Assembly (NCBI RefSeq): GCF_900113255.1
Contig: NZ_FOOR01000006.1
Span: 62,001-126,000, forward strand
Length of the DNA stretch: 64,000 nucleotides
Source of the DNA: Novosphingobium sp. CF614
GTDB lineage: Bacteria; Pseudomonadota; Alphaproteobacteria; Sphingomonadales; Sphingomonadaceae
Reading direction: 5' to 3'
The position numbers and the translations under genes are program-made. Shown in pieces: positions 1 to 7,881 of this stretch (position 1 is its first letter; each line of letters starts with the position of its first letter). The notes below the pieces were generated by a model, which was not told the DNA's origin, searched no databases, and saw nothing but the letters and a program-made list of their open reading frames with translations.

Positions 1-210
1 GACATTCCCGGCCGCACCATCGAACTGCTGGTCCCGGACGAGGATCTGGCCCGCCGCCGCTCCGCCCAGGAAGCGCGCGGGGCCGAAGCCTGGACTCCGG
101 TCCATCCCCGCAAGCGCAAGGTTTCCGCCGCTCTGCAAGCCTATGCGGCGATGACCACCAGCGCCGCGCGCGGCGCGGTGCGCGACGTGACCCAATTGAA
201 GCGCGGATGA
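1..210 (+). CDS. ilvD: Dihydroxy-acid dehydratase, C-terminal fragment (window edge)
   Basis: An open frame enters from the left edge and stops with TGA at 208-210, leaving the last 69 residues. The end, with [15 protein letters not shown] followed by a short tail, matches the C-terminus of IlvD, the iron-sulfur dehydratase that makes 2-oxoacids for branched-chain amino acid synthesis. The PGRTIELLV segment before it also fits. The catalytic part lies outside the window, so EDD (6-phosphogluconate dehydratase), a homologue, cannot be fully excluded. The stop overlaps the ATG of the next gene, which suggests translational coupling. Confidence 0.78.
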   Translation, partial: DIPGRTIELLVPDEDLARRRSAQEARGAEAWTPVHPRKRKVSAALQAYAAMTTSAARGAVRDVTQLKRG

Positions 211-620
211 GCGCGCTGGAGGCGAGGACGCTCCGGTCGTCCCGGGTAAGCCTGGGACGATACGATTGGCGGGGCGGATGCCTGCTGCCGTTTGCGCTCG
301 CCGCCTGTTCGTCCCAATCCGAACCGCCGCCGGTGGCTGCCGGGGACGAGCATATCGCCTGCGCGGTCGCCGGTTCGGCCCAGCTGGCGCCGGTCTGCTC
401 GGTGGAACGTTCGGAGCGCCAGGGCAAGCTGACGCTCGTCGTGCATCACCCCGACGGCGCCTTTCGCCGTTTCGACGTGATGACCGATGGGACCGGCCTG
501 GCGGTGGCCGATGGAGCAGAGGAAGGAATGACCAGGCTGGTGGGCGGCAAGCTGGAAATAACCGTGGGCGCGGACCGCTACGTCTTTCCAGTGACGGCGA
601 AGAAAGATGCCATACGCTGA
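207..620 (+). CDS. Putative small lipoprotein, function unknown
   Basis: This encodes 137 residues. After a basic N-terminus, a short hydrophobic run ends in a lipobox-like LAAC at about residue 34, so it may be a lipoprotein, although the N-region is longer than usual. The rest is hydrophilic with no motif I recognise. The ATG overlaps the stop of ilvD by 4 nt, and the 3' end overlaps nnrD/E by 14 nt, so it looks like the middle gene of a coupled operon. No function is assigned. The start is uncertain because no better internal start is in frame. Confidence 0.55.
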   Translation: MSALEARTLRSSRVSLGRYDWRGGCLLPFALAACSSQSEPPPVAAGDEHIACAVAGSAQLAPVCSVERSERQGKLTLVVHHPDGAFRRFDVMTDGTGLAVADGAEEGMTRLVGGKLEITVGADRYVFPVTAKKDAIR

Positions 621-2013
621 GCAGATCCTCACGGTGGCGCGGATGCGCGGTGCCGAGCAGGCGCTGATCGACGCGGGATCGAGCGTCGACGCGCTGATGC
701 AGGTCGCCGGGCGCGGCGCGGCGGACTGGGTCTGGCGCCTGGCGGCGCACCGCAAGGTGACGGTGCTGTGCGGTCCCGGCAACAATGGCGGCGACGGCTA
801 CGTGATCGCCGAGGCGCTTCGCGAGCGTGGCGGCCGCGTCACGATCGTCGCGGCGACGGAACCGAAAACCGACGCGGCCGGGAACGCGCGCGCGCTTTAC
901 GGCGGCGAAGTGCAGGGGCCCGATGCCAGGCCGCACGGCGAAGTGCTGGTCGATTGCCTGTTCGGCAGCGGGTTGACCCGGCCGCTGTCGGACGAGCACT
1001 TCGAATTGCTGAACCGCCTGGCCGATACGCATCGCCACCGCATCGCCGTGGACCTGCCGAGCGGGGTGCAATCGGATTCGGGCATGGTGCTGAACGAGGG
1101 TTTGCCGCAATACGACCTGACCCTGGCCCTCGGCGCGTGGAAGTTCGCGCACTTCCTGATGCCGGCCACGGCGCGGGCCGGGGCCTTGCGACTGGTTCCG
1201 ATCGGCGTTTCGGCGATCGAAGGCGCCGCGCGGGTGATCGCGCGGCCCCGCTTGCGCGCGCCGGCGGCCGATTCGCACAAGTACCGGCGCGGCCTGCTGG
1301 CCGTGGTCGGCGGACGAATGCCGGGCGCGGCGCTGCTCGCCTGCATGGCGGCGCAAGGCGCGGGGGCGGGGTACGTCAAGCTGTTCGCGCAGTCCGGGCT
1401 CGCCGGAGCACAAGTGCCGCCCGATCTGGTGATCGATGCCAGCCTGCTTACCGAAGTGCTTTCGGATGACCGCAACAGCGCGGTGCTGGTCGGCCCGGGT
1501 CTCGGCCGCGACGCGGCGGCGCGAGAGCGACTGGCGATCGGGCTGGCCGATCCGGTTCCGGCGATCGTCGATGCCGACGCGCTGGTCCTGCTCGGGGCAC
1601 GCCAGCTTGCCGGGCGGACCGCGCCGACGATCGCCACCCCGCACGAGGGCGAACTGGTCGCGCTGGAGCGCGCCTTCGCCTGCGAGGGCAGCGGGACCAG
1701 GCCCGAGCGCGCGCTGGCGCTGGCAAGCGCGAGCGGCATGATCGTGGTCGCCAAGGGACCCGACACGGTGGTCGCCGCGCCGGACGGCCGCCTCGCGTGC
1801 GCCCCGCGTGCCGTCCCCTGGCTTTCGACCGCCGGAACCGGCGACGTGCTGGCGGGCGTGATCGCCAGCCGCGTGGCCACTGGTCAGGAGGCGTTCGACG
1901 CGGCTTGCGCCGGCATCTGGCTCCACGGCGAGGCGGCGCGGCTGTGCGGGCCGGCCTTCACGGCGGGACAACTGGCACGCAAAGTGCCCGAGGCGCTGGC
2001 CGCCTGCCTGTGA
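607..2013 (+). CDS. nnr: Bifunctional NAD(P)H-hydrate epimerase / ADP-dependent dehydratase
   Basis: This 468-residue fusion repairs NADHX and NADPHX, the damaged hydrated forms of the cofactors. The N-terminal YjeF_N epimerase domain (about 1-205) has the signature GPGNNGGDGY at 56-65. The C-terminal ribokinase-like dehydratase domain (about 220-468) carries AGTGDVLAG from residue 409, the anion-hole/ATP site motif of NnrD. The length is normal for the fused bacterial form. The gene overlaps the upstream lipoprotein gene by 14 nt and the downstream RNA methyltransferase by 4 nt, consistent with one transcript. It acts in the cytoplasm. Confidence 0.94.
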   Translation: MPYAEQILTVARMRGAEQALIDAGSSVDALMQVAGRGAADWVWRLAAHRKVTVLCGPGNNGGDGYVIAEALRERGGRVTIVAATEPKTDAAGNARALYGGEVQGPDARPHGEVLVDCLFGSGLTRPLSDEHFELLNRLADTHRHRIAVDLPSGVQSDSGMVLNEGLPQYDLTLALGAWKFAHFLMPATARAGALRLVPIGVSAIEGAARVIARPRLRAPAADSHKYRRGLLAVVGGRMPGAALLACMAAQGAGAGYVKLFAQSGLAGAQVPPDLVIDASLLTEVLSDDRNSAVLVGPGLGRDAAARERLAIGLADPVPAIVDADALVLLGARQLAGRTAPTIATPHEGELVALERAFACEGSGTRPERALALASASGMIVVAKGPDTVVAAPDGRLACAPRAVPWLSTAGTGDVLAGVIASRVATGQEAFDAACAGIWLHGEAARLCGPAFTAGQLARKVPEALAACL

Positions 2014-3293
2014 CGGATTCCGAGGAAATCCTGCGCATCGCTTCCAAGGGCGATGGCGTCACCGCATCCGGCCGCTTCGCCTGGGGCGCGGCGCCGGGCG
2101 ACCTGTTGCGGGCCGACGGCAGCCTGGAATGGGGGCCGCACCATGTCGAGCCGCCGTGCCGCCACTTCGGGCGGTGCGGCGGCTGCCAGTTGCAGCAGCT
2201 CGACGAGGAAAGCCTGGCCGGTTTCGTCGAGGCGCGGGTCGCCAATGCCTCGGCCGCGCAGGAACTGGGCGCGGAGAGGCTCGCGCCGCCGTACCTTTCG
2301 CCGCCGGGAACCCGCCGCCGCGCCTCGCTGCGCGCGGAAAGCTCGGGCGGGCGCGTGGTGATCGGCTATCGCGAGGCGAAATCGCACCGGCTCGTTGAAC
2401 TGGAAGAGTGCCCGGTGCTGGTCCCCGAGCTGGTCGCGCTGCTTGGCCCCTTGCGCAAGCTGCTGATTGCAATGGGGCGAGCAGCGCGACCAGCCGGGGG
2501 CGCATCGGCCAGGAAGGGGGCCAAGGGCAGGCACCAGCAGGCCCGCATGGCCGCCGATATCGAGATGACGCTGGTCGACCAGGGGGTGGACCTGGGCATC
2601 AGGGGGCTCGCCGCCGAGGGGCTGGCCGCGACCGAGGCGATGCTGGATTTCGCCCGCGAACACGCCCTCGCGCGCCTCACCATGGACGGCGGCTACGGGT
2701 TCGAAACGGTGTGGGAGCCGGAGCCGGTCGCTGTCTCGCTTGGGTGTGCCGCCGTGCCTTCGGGGTCGATCTCGGTCCCGTTCCCGCCGGGGGCCTTCCT
2801 TCAGGCGACGCGGGACGGCGAACAGGCGCTGGTGGCCGCCGCGCGCGCATGGCTGGAGGGCGTTCCCACTGTTGCGGACCTGTTCTCGGGACTAGGGACC
2901 TTCGCCTTCGCACTGGCCGGGCCAGGCACCAAAGTGCTTGCCGCGGAAGCCGCGCGTGATGCGCACCTGGCCTGCAAGTCCGCCGCCGAACGCGCGCAAG
3001 TGCCTGTCTTCGCGATGCACCGCGACTTGTTCCGCAACTCGCTCCAGCCCGAGGAACTGAACAAGTTCGCCGCCATCCTCCTCGACCCGCCCCGCGCCGG
3101 CGCCCGCGAACAAGTGGAATGCATCGCGGATTCGGCGGTGGAACGGGTGGTCTACATCAGCTGCAACCCCTCAAGCTGGTCGCGCGACGCGGCGCGGCTG
3201 ATCGGGGCGGGATTCCGCTTGGCCGAGCTGCGGCCGGTCGGCCAGTTCCGCTGGTCGACGCATGTGGAGCTGGCGAGCTGCTTCGTGCGGTGA
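2010..3293 (+). CDS. RlmD/TrmA-family RNA (uracil-C5)-methyltransferase
   Basis: The start is GTG at 2010, overlapping the TGA of nnr; this gives 427 residues. It belongs to the class I SAM enzymes that methylate uracil C5 in 23S rRNA (RlmD/RlmCD type) or tRNA. Cysteines C50, C56, C59 and C133 are placed as the [4Fe-4S] ligands. A Rossmann segment with ADLFSGLGTFAF follows, and the catalytic cysteine is C385 in ISCNPSSW. Residues of about 152-178 form a basic insert between a leucine-rich helix and the ADIEMTLVDQ strand. Its DNA is half of a perfect inverted repeat (2429-2494). The exact rRNA target cannot be fixed from sequence alone. Confidence 0.85.
   Translation: MTDSEEILRIASKGDGVTASGRFAWGAAPGDLLRADGSLEWGPHHVEPPCRHFGRCGGCQLQQLDEESLAGFVEARVANASAAQELGAERLAPPYLSPPGTRRRASLRAESSGGRVVIGYREAKSHRLVELEECPVLVPELVALLGPLRKLLIAMGRAARPAGGASARKGAKGRHQQARMAADIEMTLVDQGVDLGIRGLAAEGLAATEAMLDFAREHALARLTMDGGYGFETVWEPEPVAVSLGCAAVPSGSISVPFPPGAFLQATRDGEQALVAAARAWLEGVPTVADLFSGLGTFAFALAGPGTKVLAAEAARDAHLACKSAAERAQVPVFAMHRDLFRNSLQPEELNKFAAILLDPPRAGAREQVECIADSAVERVVYISCNPSSWSRDAARLIGAGFRLAELRPVGQFRWSTHVELASCFVR
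2429..2494. repeat. 15-bp perfect inverted repeat inside the methyltransferase gene
   Basis: GCTGGTCGCGCTGCT at 2429-2443 recurs as its exact reverse complement at 2480-2494, separated by 36 nt. Similarity continues beyond the arms (a GCCCC and TTGC stretch), so the right arm looks like an inverted copy of the left. The right arm encodes the basic insert in the protein. Confidence 0.7.
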
Positions 3294-3355
3294 TGGGTGG
3301 GTGCCGAGCGTGCCCTTTTTTCTCAGGGGCGCCGGGTGCCGACAAGAATTGATGC

Positions 3356-3649
3356 CTACTTGTATCCAGCCTCTTTCTGGTGACGGATGGCCAGAATCGT
3401 GATTGCATCATCCTCGACGCGGTATCGAACGACGTAGCCGCTATCCCCGAAGTCGATCAGCCATTCCCGGTAATGTTCGGGAAGATCGTCCACCATTCGG
3501 CCAATACGCGGATGTGTGCCAAGCACCTGCACGCCCTGCCTTATCGCCTCACCGGCCCGGCGGGCCGCATCGGCGTTCTTGGGTTGCAGAAAATCCCGCA
3601 CTCGCTGCATATCCCGGATCGCAGCTGGGGCGAAGATTACTTGTGGCAT
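3356..3649 (-). CDS. ParE/RelE-superfamily toxin
   Basis: This encodes 97 residues starting at MPQVIFAPAA (ATG at 3649). The fold signs are those of ParE/RelE plasmid-stabilisation toxins: an N-terminal beta strand, two helices with a DMQRVRDFLQP segment, a basic HPRIGRMV stretch, then the C-terminal strands YVVRYRVEDDAITILAIRH. ParE members poison DNA gyrase and RelE members cleave mRNA; the C-terminal IRHQKEAGY tail is typical of the ParE side, but the target is inferred. The start lies inside the 3' end of the antitoxin gene (13-nt overlap), so toxin translation is probably coupled to that of the antitoxin. Confidence 0.86.
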   Translation of the reverse strand: MPQVIFAPAAIRDMQRVRDFLQPKNADAARRAGEAIRQGVQVLGTHPRIGRMVDDLPEHYREWLIDFGDSGYVVRYRVEDDAITILAIRHQKEAGYK

Positions 3650-3915
3650 TCGGGTGCTGGCAGCTCGTTCTCGGTTCCCCAGCTCGCCAGCCACTTATCG
3701 ACTTCCTCCGCCGTCGCGTGCAGGCCAGTTGCTTGAAATTCATCCCACGCGTTGAGCGTGTCCTGCCGCAGCGTCTCGCGTTTTTCCTCGCGATCGACAT
3801 ATTGCGCAATGGCCTCGCGCATGATCCAGTGCGAGCTGCGGCGGCGCGCTTCGGCCAGGTGCCGCACACGCCCTTTCAACTCTTCATCGAGTTTGATCGA
3901 TGTTGCCGTTGCCAT
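3637..3915 (-). CDS. Ribbon-helix-helix (CopG-type) antitoxin
   Basis: This encodes 92 residues. The N-terminus ATATSIKLDEELKGRVRHLA followed by SSHWIMREAIAQYV is a classic RHH fold (strand plus two helices) that binds palindromic DNA as a dimer. The acidic, tryptophan-containing C-terminal half is expected to wrap the toxin. A GGAGG ribosome site lies upstream of the ATG. The gene precedes and overlaps the toxin gene, the usual order for autoregulated pairs, and a perfect palindrome sits 18 nt upstream of its start. Confidence 0.86.
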   Translation of the reverse strand: MATATSIKLDEELKGRVRHLAEARRRSSHWIMREAIAQYVDREEKRETLRQDTLNAWDEFQATGLHATAEEVDKWLASWGTENELPAPECHK

Positions 3916-3933
3916 TGTGGTGGCCTCCGCAGC

Positions 3934-3950
3934 AAAAGGTATTACCTTTT
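3934..3950. promoter_or_regulatory. Palindromic operator candidate of the toxin-antitoxin pair
   Basis: AAAAGGTATTACCTTTT is a perfect 8-bp inverted repeat around one central base, in an AT-rich patch directly upstream of the antitoxin start. RHH antitoxins bind such short palindromes, so this is the likely autoregulatory operator. The rest of the gap to 4084 shows nothing I can name. Confidence 0.6.
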
Positions 3951-4084
3951 ACTATCTTAGCCTTTCTGGACCTCGAAGTCCATCCCGGTCGCGCGATCAA
4001 CCACAACAACAATAGCGAGGCGACTCAATCGCGTGGCGGCATTTCCCTTCCTGGACCGAGTGAACCTCCCGCCACCCCGGCGGC

Positions 4085-4345
4085 TCAATCCCCGCCGGCC
4101 TTGGCCATCATGTCCATGAAATCGCGCGCGGTGTTGCGGTCGGCTTCGTTGTCGAACGCGATGTCGAGGTCGGGTGCGGCGCCGAACATGTACATCAGGG
4201 TCCAGAGCGCGAACTTGCGGCTCTTGTCCTTCTCCATGCCGAAATCGATCCGCATGCGGTCGATCCCGGCTTCGAGCGTGGTGGGCGCGATGGTGGTGAG
4301 GTCGTGGGTGCCGAAGTAGCGGCGCAGCTGGTCGTCGAAGTCCAT
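4085..4345 (-). CDS. Conserved small hypothetical protein
   Basis: This encodes 86 residues that are acidic and apparently soluble, starting MDFDDQLRRYF. No signal peptide, cofactor motif or known domain is visible. Codon use matches the genome and the frame is clean. It lies 8 nt downstream of the MAPEG gene on the same strand, so the two are probably co-transcribed. No function is proposed. Confidence 0.66.
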   Translation of the reverse strand: MDFDDQLRRYFGTHDLTTIAPTTLEAGIDRMRIDFGMEKDKSRKFALWTLMYMFGAAPDLDIAFDNEADRNTARDFMDMMAKAGGD

Positions 4346-4353
4346 GGCCGCGC

Positions 4354-4782
4354 TCAGAACATCGCCAGCGCCGCGCGCGCCACCAGGAACATCAGGCAGA
4401 AGCTGGAAAGCGCGAAGATGGCGAAGCGGAGCTGGATCTTGTTGATGGTGGCCTGGATCACCGAATGGATCACCCGCAGCACGACATAGGCCCAGCCGAT
4501 CTGCGCGTTCAGGCCATCGCCCTGGCCGATGATCGCAAGCACGATGGCGACCGCGTAAAACACTGTCGGTGCTTCATGCAAGTGGTTGTAGTTATGCGCT
4601 TTCCACTGGACTTGCGGCGGCAGCACATTGTCGAGCGTGAGGGCGGGATCGTTGACCAGTTCCTCGGGATCGATCTTGGCGGCATTGATCGCCGGGATGC
4701 GCGTTCCGTAGAGCCAGAACCACATGACCATGGTCCACGCCGCCAGCGCGACCACGGGTTGCAGGATTGCCATTCCGACCAT
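4354..4782 (-). CDS. MAPEG-family membrane protein
   Basis: This encodes 142 residues with four hydrophobic helices (about 4-24, 74-88, 95-112 and 118-141). The pattern KAHNYNHLHEAPTVFYAVA before helix 2 matches the conserved glutathione-binding loop region of MAPEG proteins (membrane-associated eicosanoid and glutathione metabolism). Bacterial members are inner-membrane proteins, some with glutathione transferase activity; the substrate here is unknown. It is followed closely by a small hypothetical gene and preceded by the threonine dehydratase gene, all on the minus strand. Confidence 0.84.
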   Translation of the reverse strand: MVGMAILQPVVALAAWTMVMWFWLYGTRIPAINAAKIDPEELVNDPALTLDNVLPPQVQWKAHNYNHLHEAPTVFYAVAIVLAIIGQGDGLNAQIGWAYVVLRVIHSVIQATINKIQLRFAIFALSSFCLMFLVARAALAMF

Positions 4783-4833
4783 TCTCGTTCCCCTTCAGAC
4801 AGGCGGCAAGCGTCGGCCCGGCGGCGGGGCTTG

Positions 4834-5793
4834 TCAATCATCCCCGGTCAAGACCGCCGTGAAGGCCGCGGCATCGGTGTTCCCGCCCGACAGCACGACG
4901 GCGGTGCGCGGCGCGAGGTCCACCTTGCCGGCCAGCACCGCCGCCAGAGCGGCGGCGCCGCCGGGTTCGACGACGAGGCGCAGGCGCTCGAAGGCAAGGC
5001 GCTGCGCCGCGCGCACTTCGGCGGGCGAGGCGACGAGGCCGAACGGGCAACGCTCGCGCAGGACCTTGAAGTTGATCGGCCGCGTCGCGGGCGTCTGCAA
5101 CGCGTCGCAGGCGGTCGGCGGGGCATCGCTGGCGACGGCCACGATCGCGCCGGCCTCCAGGCTGCGGCGCACGTCGTCCCAGCCTTCGGGCTCGACCGGG
5201 ACCACGGCGGCGTCGGGGCAGGCGAGGGCGAGGCCGGCCGTCAGCCCGCCGCCGCCGCAGGGCGCGACGATCAGGTCGGGCTGGCCGTCCATCTGGGCGG
5301 CGATCTCGATCCCCGCGCTGCCCTGCCCCTCGATCACCCAGGGATCGCCGAAAGCGTGGACCAGCGCGGCGCCGCGTTCGCGCGCGATGCGTTCGGCCAC
5401 CGCGTCGCGGTCCTCGCCGCCGCGACGGTCGTAGAGCACGACTTCGGCGCCGAGCGCGCGGGTATTGGCGAGCTTCACCGCGGGCGCATCGATGGGCATG
5501 ACGATCGTCGCGGCGATTCCCAGCTGCCGCGCAGCCCAGGCGACGCCTTGCGCGTGGTTGCCGCTGGAAACGCCGACGACGCCGCGCCCGCGTTCGTCCT
5601 CGGACAGCGCGGTGAGCCGGTGCCAGGCGCCCCGGATCTTGAAGGCCCCGATCGGTTGCAGGCACTCGGCCTTGCACCAGATCGTGCGGCCTGCGATCTC
5701 GATCGGCAGCAAGGGCGTGGGGGGCAGGATCGCCGCCACCTTGCGGGCGGCGAGGGCGACTCCCTCGGCGGTGGGTTCGCGGCTTGGCGTCAT
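4834..5793 (-). CDS. Threonine/serine dehydratase (PLP fold type II)
   Basis: This encodes 319 residues. The pyridoxal-phosphate lysine is K52 in GAFKIRGA, followed by the substrate loop SSGNHAQG and the phosphate-binding CGGGGL loop. Near the C-terminus, VVLSGGNTD completes the fold. The family deaminates L-threonine to 2-oxobutyrate or L-serine to pyruvate. There is no C-terminal ACT domain, so this is the short catabolic type without isoleucine feedback rather than biosynthetic IlvA. Serine racemase or another short homologue is possible. 2-oxobutyrate would yield propionyl-CoA, which fits the operon at 20896-30581, but that link is inference. Confidence 0.85.
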   Translation of the reverse strand: MTPSREPTAEGVALAARKVAAILPPTPLLPIEIAGRTIWCKAECLQPIGAFKIRGAWHRLTALSEDERGRGVVGVSSGNHAQGVAWAARQLGIAATIVMPIDAPAVKLANTRALGAEVVLYDRRGGEDRDAVAERIARERGAALVHAFGDPWVIEGQGSAGIEIAAQMDGQPDLIVAPCGGGGLTAGLALACPDAAVVPVEPEGWDDVRRSLEAGAIVAVASDAPPTACDALQTPATRPINFKVLRERCPFGLVASPAEVRAAQRLAFERLRLVVEPGGAAALAAVLAGKVDLAPRTAVVLSGGNTDAAAFTAVLTGDD

Positions 5794-5808
5794 GCCGCCG
5801 CCATAGCC

Positions 5809-6453
5809 TCAGCGGGTCAGCCGCACCAACTGGTAATAGCCGAGCGGGCCCCGCAGCACGTGCATGCGCAGGCCCTGCGCGCGGGCGAGCCGTTCGGCGA
5901 CTTCGGGCAGGTCGCGCCGGGGCGAGACATGGAAGCGGGCGAGCCAGGCGTCGAGCAGGCGGCGCAGCGGGGCGGGCAGGCCGTCGCAGTCGCCGAAATC
6001 GACGACATGCAGCGAACCGCCAGGTGCCAGCGCGGCACCGGCCCGGGTCAGGGCGGCCTGCCAGTCCGGGATCATCGAAAGCGCATAGGACAGGACCACG
6101 CGGTCGAACCCGGCGCGCCCGAACAGCGCGGGAGCGTCGAAGCTGGTGGCATCGCCCAGCGCCAGGGTCCCGGTGGTTCCCAGCCGCTTGCGGGCGTTCT
6201 TGAGCATCTCGCTCGATATATCGAGGCCGAAACAGTGCATGCCCGGCCAGGAACTGGAGATCAGCCTGAGGTTGCGTCCGGTGCCGCAGCCCAGTTCCAG
6301 CGCCGCCATGCCGGGGCGGCCATCGAGTTCGCGGATCAGCCGGTCGCGGCCGAACAGGTAGTATTTGCGCGTCAAATCATAGATGTGCCGCTGGCCGCGA
6401 TAGACCTGGTCCATCAGCGCGCCATGATCGGGCCGATGCGGGGCGGTCGCCAT
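5809..6453 (-). CDS. btaB: BtaB-like SAM N-methyltransferase (betaine lipid synthesis)
   Basis: This encodes 214 residues starting at MATAPHRPDH (ATG at 6453). It is a class I SAM methyltransferase: ALELGCGTGRN (51-61) is motif I, with the acidic FGLDIS following. The N-terminal MDQVYRGQRHIYDLTRKYY segment is typical of BtaB. BtaB adds three methyl groups to diacylglycerylhomoserine to give DGTS, a phosphorus-free membrane lipid. The start is 5 nt from the btaA stop, so the two enzymes of the pathway are co-translated. The identification rests on this pairing as much as on the sequence. Confidence 0.83.
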   Translation of the reverse strand: MATAPHRPDHGALMDQVYRGQRHIYDLTRKYYLFGRDRLIRELDGRPGMAALELGCGTGRNLRLISSSWPGMHCFGLDISSEMLKNARKRLGTTGTLALGDATSFDAPALFGRAGFDRVVLSYALSMIPDWQAALTRAGAALAPGGSLHVVDFGDCDGLPAPLRRLLDAWLARFHVSPRRDLPEVAERLARAQGLRMHVLRGPLGYYQLVRLTR

Positions 6454-6458
6454 GGCGG

Positions 6459-7691
6459 TCAGTCCTTGAGCACGTAGAGATGGACGCCGCCGTAGATCGA
6501 CGAGCGATCGGCCTTGGTCGCGGCATGCGATTCGGCCGTGCGGTAGTCCCAACGGTCGAGAATCGCGGCGGGCACCCGGCCGGGCAGCAGCGAGGGCTCG
6601 GCGGCGGTGCGGAACAGCACGCGGGCGCCGGGGCGGGCGGTGCGGGTGATCTGGCTCCACAGCTCGGTAAGCTGAGCGTCGGTCATCCAGTCCTGCGCGT
6701 CGAGCAGGATGTAGCGGTCGAGCGAAGCCTCGGCGCTTTCGGCCAGGACTTGGGTGAAGTTGGCGTGGCGCACTTCGAGCCGGTCCAGCCGCGCGCGCAC
6801 CAGCGGCAGGTTTCCGGCCTGGAGATAAGGCGGCAGCGGGGCCGCCGCGCCGCGTCCATAGCCCCGGCCGAAGGCCTGCCAGGCGAAGTAGTTGTCGTTC
6901 ACCGGGAAATGGCAGGCGAGCTTTTCCAGCCGGGCCCGCAGCACGTCGGCCATGCGGTGGCCGCCGGCCAGGGCATCGTACTGCGCGGGCGGAATGCCGA
7001 GCCCGAACAGCGAGGCCGGATGGTTGGTCAGCCAGCGCACCAGCTTGCGCTCGAAGATCGGGGCGAAGCGTTCGTCGAACACGCGGCGCTGGTCTTCCAG
7101 CGATCCGGCGCCCAGGATTTCGCCGGGGTCGATCTTGTAGAGCCGCGCCAGCCTGTGCGCCAGGCCGATGAAGTTGCCCAGCAGGCCCTGGCGGTAGATG
7201 CCCCGCGTGAAAGCCTTGATGCGGCGGCGGCCGACCAGATCGCGTCCCTCCCAATAGCGACGGGTCGCTTCGTCGAGGTGCGGGGCGAGCCGGTCGCGGT
7301 AGATCTCCAGGTTGCCGGGATGGTCGGCTTCGGCGATGAACCGCCGTAAGTCGGCGTAATGGGAGAGGTGCCGCACCGCCGCGTGCTTGAGCTTGTTGAG
7401 CGCGATATGCGCGGTGTTGAGATCGACGCAGGTGATCGCGGCCGGATCGGCGGTGAGATAGGATAGCGCGTTGCAGCCGCCGCTGGCGATGGTGATGACC
7501 CGGCTTTCGGGCCCGATCTCCAGCGCCGCCATGTCGGCCACCGGGTCTTCCCAGATCTGCGCGTAGACAAGGCCCTTGAAGGCCATCGCGAAGGCCTTGT
7601 CGAGCAGGCGCGCGCCGCGAGGGCTTTCATGGCGGACGACGGCTCCGTCGATGAGCTTGGAGCCGGTCGGATTGGATGCAGGCTTGGGCAT
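6459..7691 (-). CDS. btaA: BtaA: SAM:diacylglycerol 3-amino-3-carboxypropyltransferase (DUF3419)
   Basis: This encodes 410 residues with the start at MPKPASNPTG (ATG at 7691); an open frame extends further upstream but would cover the regulatory repeats. The YAQIWEDPVADMAAL segment and ITIASGGCNALSYL, with the acidic CVDLN after it, are hallmarks of the DUF3419/BtaA family. The family moves the aminocarboxypropyl group of SAM onto diacylglycerol, giving diacylglycerylhomoserine. It pairs with BtaB downstream. In Rhodobacter and Sinorhizobium this pathway replaces phospholipids under phosphate starvation, matching the Pho-box-like repeats upstream of this gene. Confidence 0.87.
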   Translation of the reverse strand: MPKPASNPTGSKLIDGAVVRHESPRGARLLDKAFAMAFKGLVYAQIWEDPVADMAALEIGPESRVITIASGGCNALSYLTADPAAITCVDLNTAHIALNKLKHAAVRHLSHYADLRRFIAEADHPGNLEIYRDRLAPHLDEATRRYWEGRDLVGRRRIKAFTRGIYRQGLLGNFIGLAHRLARLYKIDPGEILGAGSLEDQRRVFDERFAPIFERKLVRWLTNHPASLFGLGIPPAQYDALAGGHRMADVLRARLEKLACHFPVNDNYFAWQAFGRGYGRGAAAPLPPYLQAGNLPLVRARLDRLEVRHANFTQVLAESAEASLDRYILLDAQDWMTDAQLTELWSQITRTARPGARVLFRTAAEPSLLPGRVPAAILDRWDYRTAESHAATKADRSSIYGGVHLYVLKD

Positions 7692-7742
7692 ATGGTGACG
7701 ACCCCCGGCGATGGAACAGCCCCACGCCATTGCTTCGCCGTC

Positions 7743-7782
7743 ATGACCGCGTGATGACGCCGCGATGTCGGATTGTGACACC
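7743..7782 (-). promoter_or_regulatory. Pho-box-like tandem direct repeats upstream of btaA
   Basis: Read on the minus strand, GCGTCAT-CACG-CGGTCAT (7760-7743) has two 7-nt repeats with a 4-nt spacer, the PhoB-box arrangement (consensus CTGTCAT-N4-CTGTCAC). Further upstream, CGACATC and GTGTCAC continue the series at 10-11-nt steps. The box ends about 52 nt before the btaA ATG, a normal promoter distance. This is visual matching only. Confidence 0.5.
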
Positions 7783-7881
7783 GGGGAACGGACTCCACCC
7801 GTCGTGAAGCGCCAGTTGAGTTGTCATACGGGCGCCTTATATGCGCGTCTTTCTCTCGGCGTCGGCGAAGGAGACGGATTG

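Noticed and set aside
4465..6477. Long plus-strand open frame of 670 codons opposite MAPEG, threonine dehydratase and btaB
   Set aside because: It is a shadow of three well-recognised minus-strand genes caused by high GC and lacks any domain.
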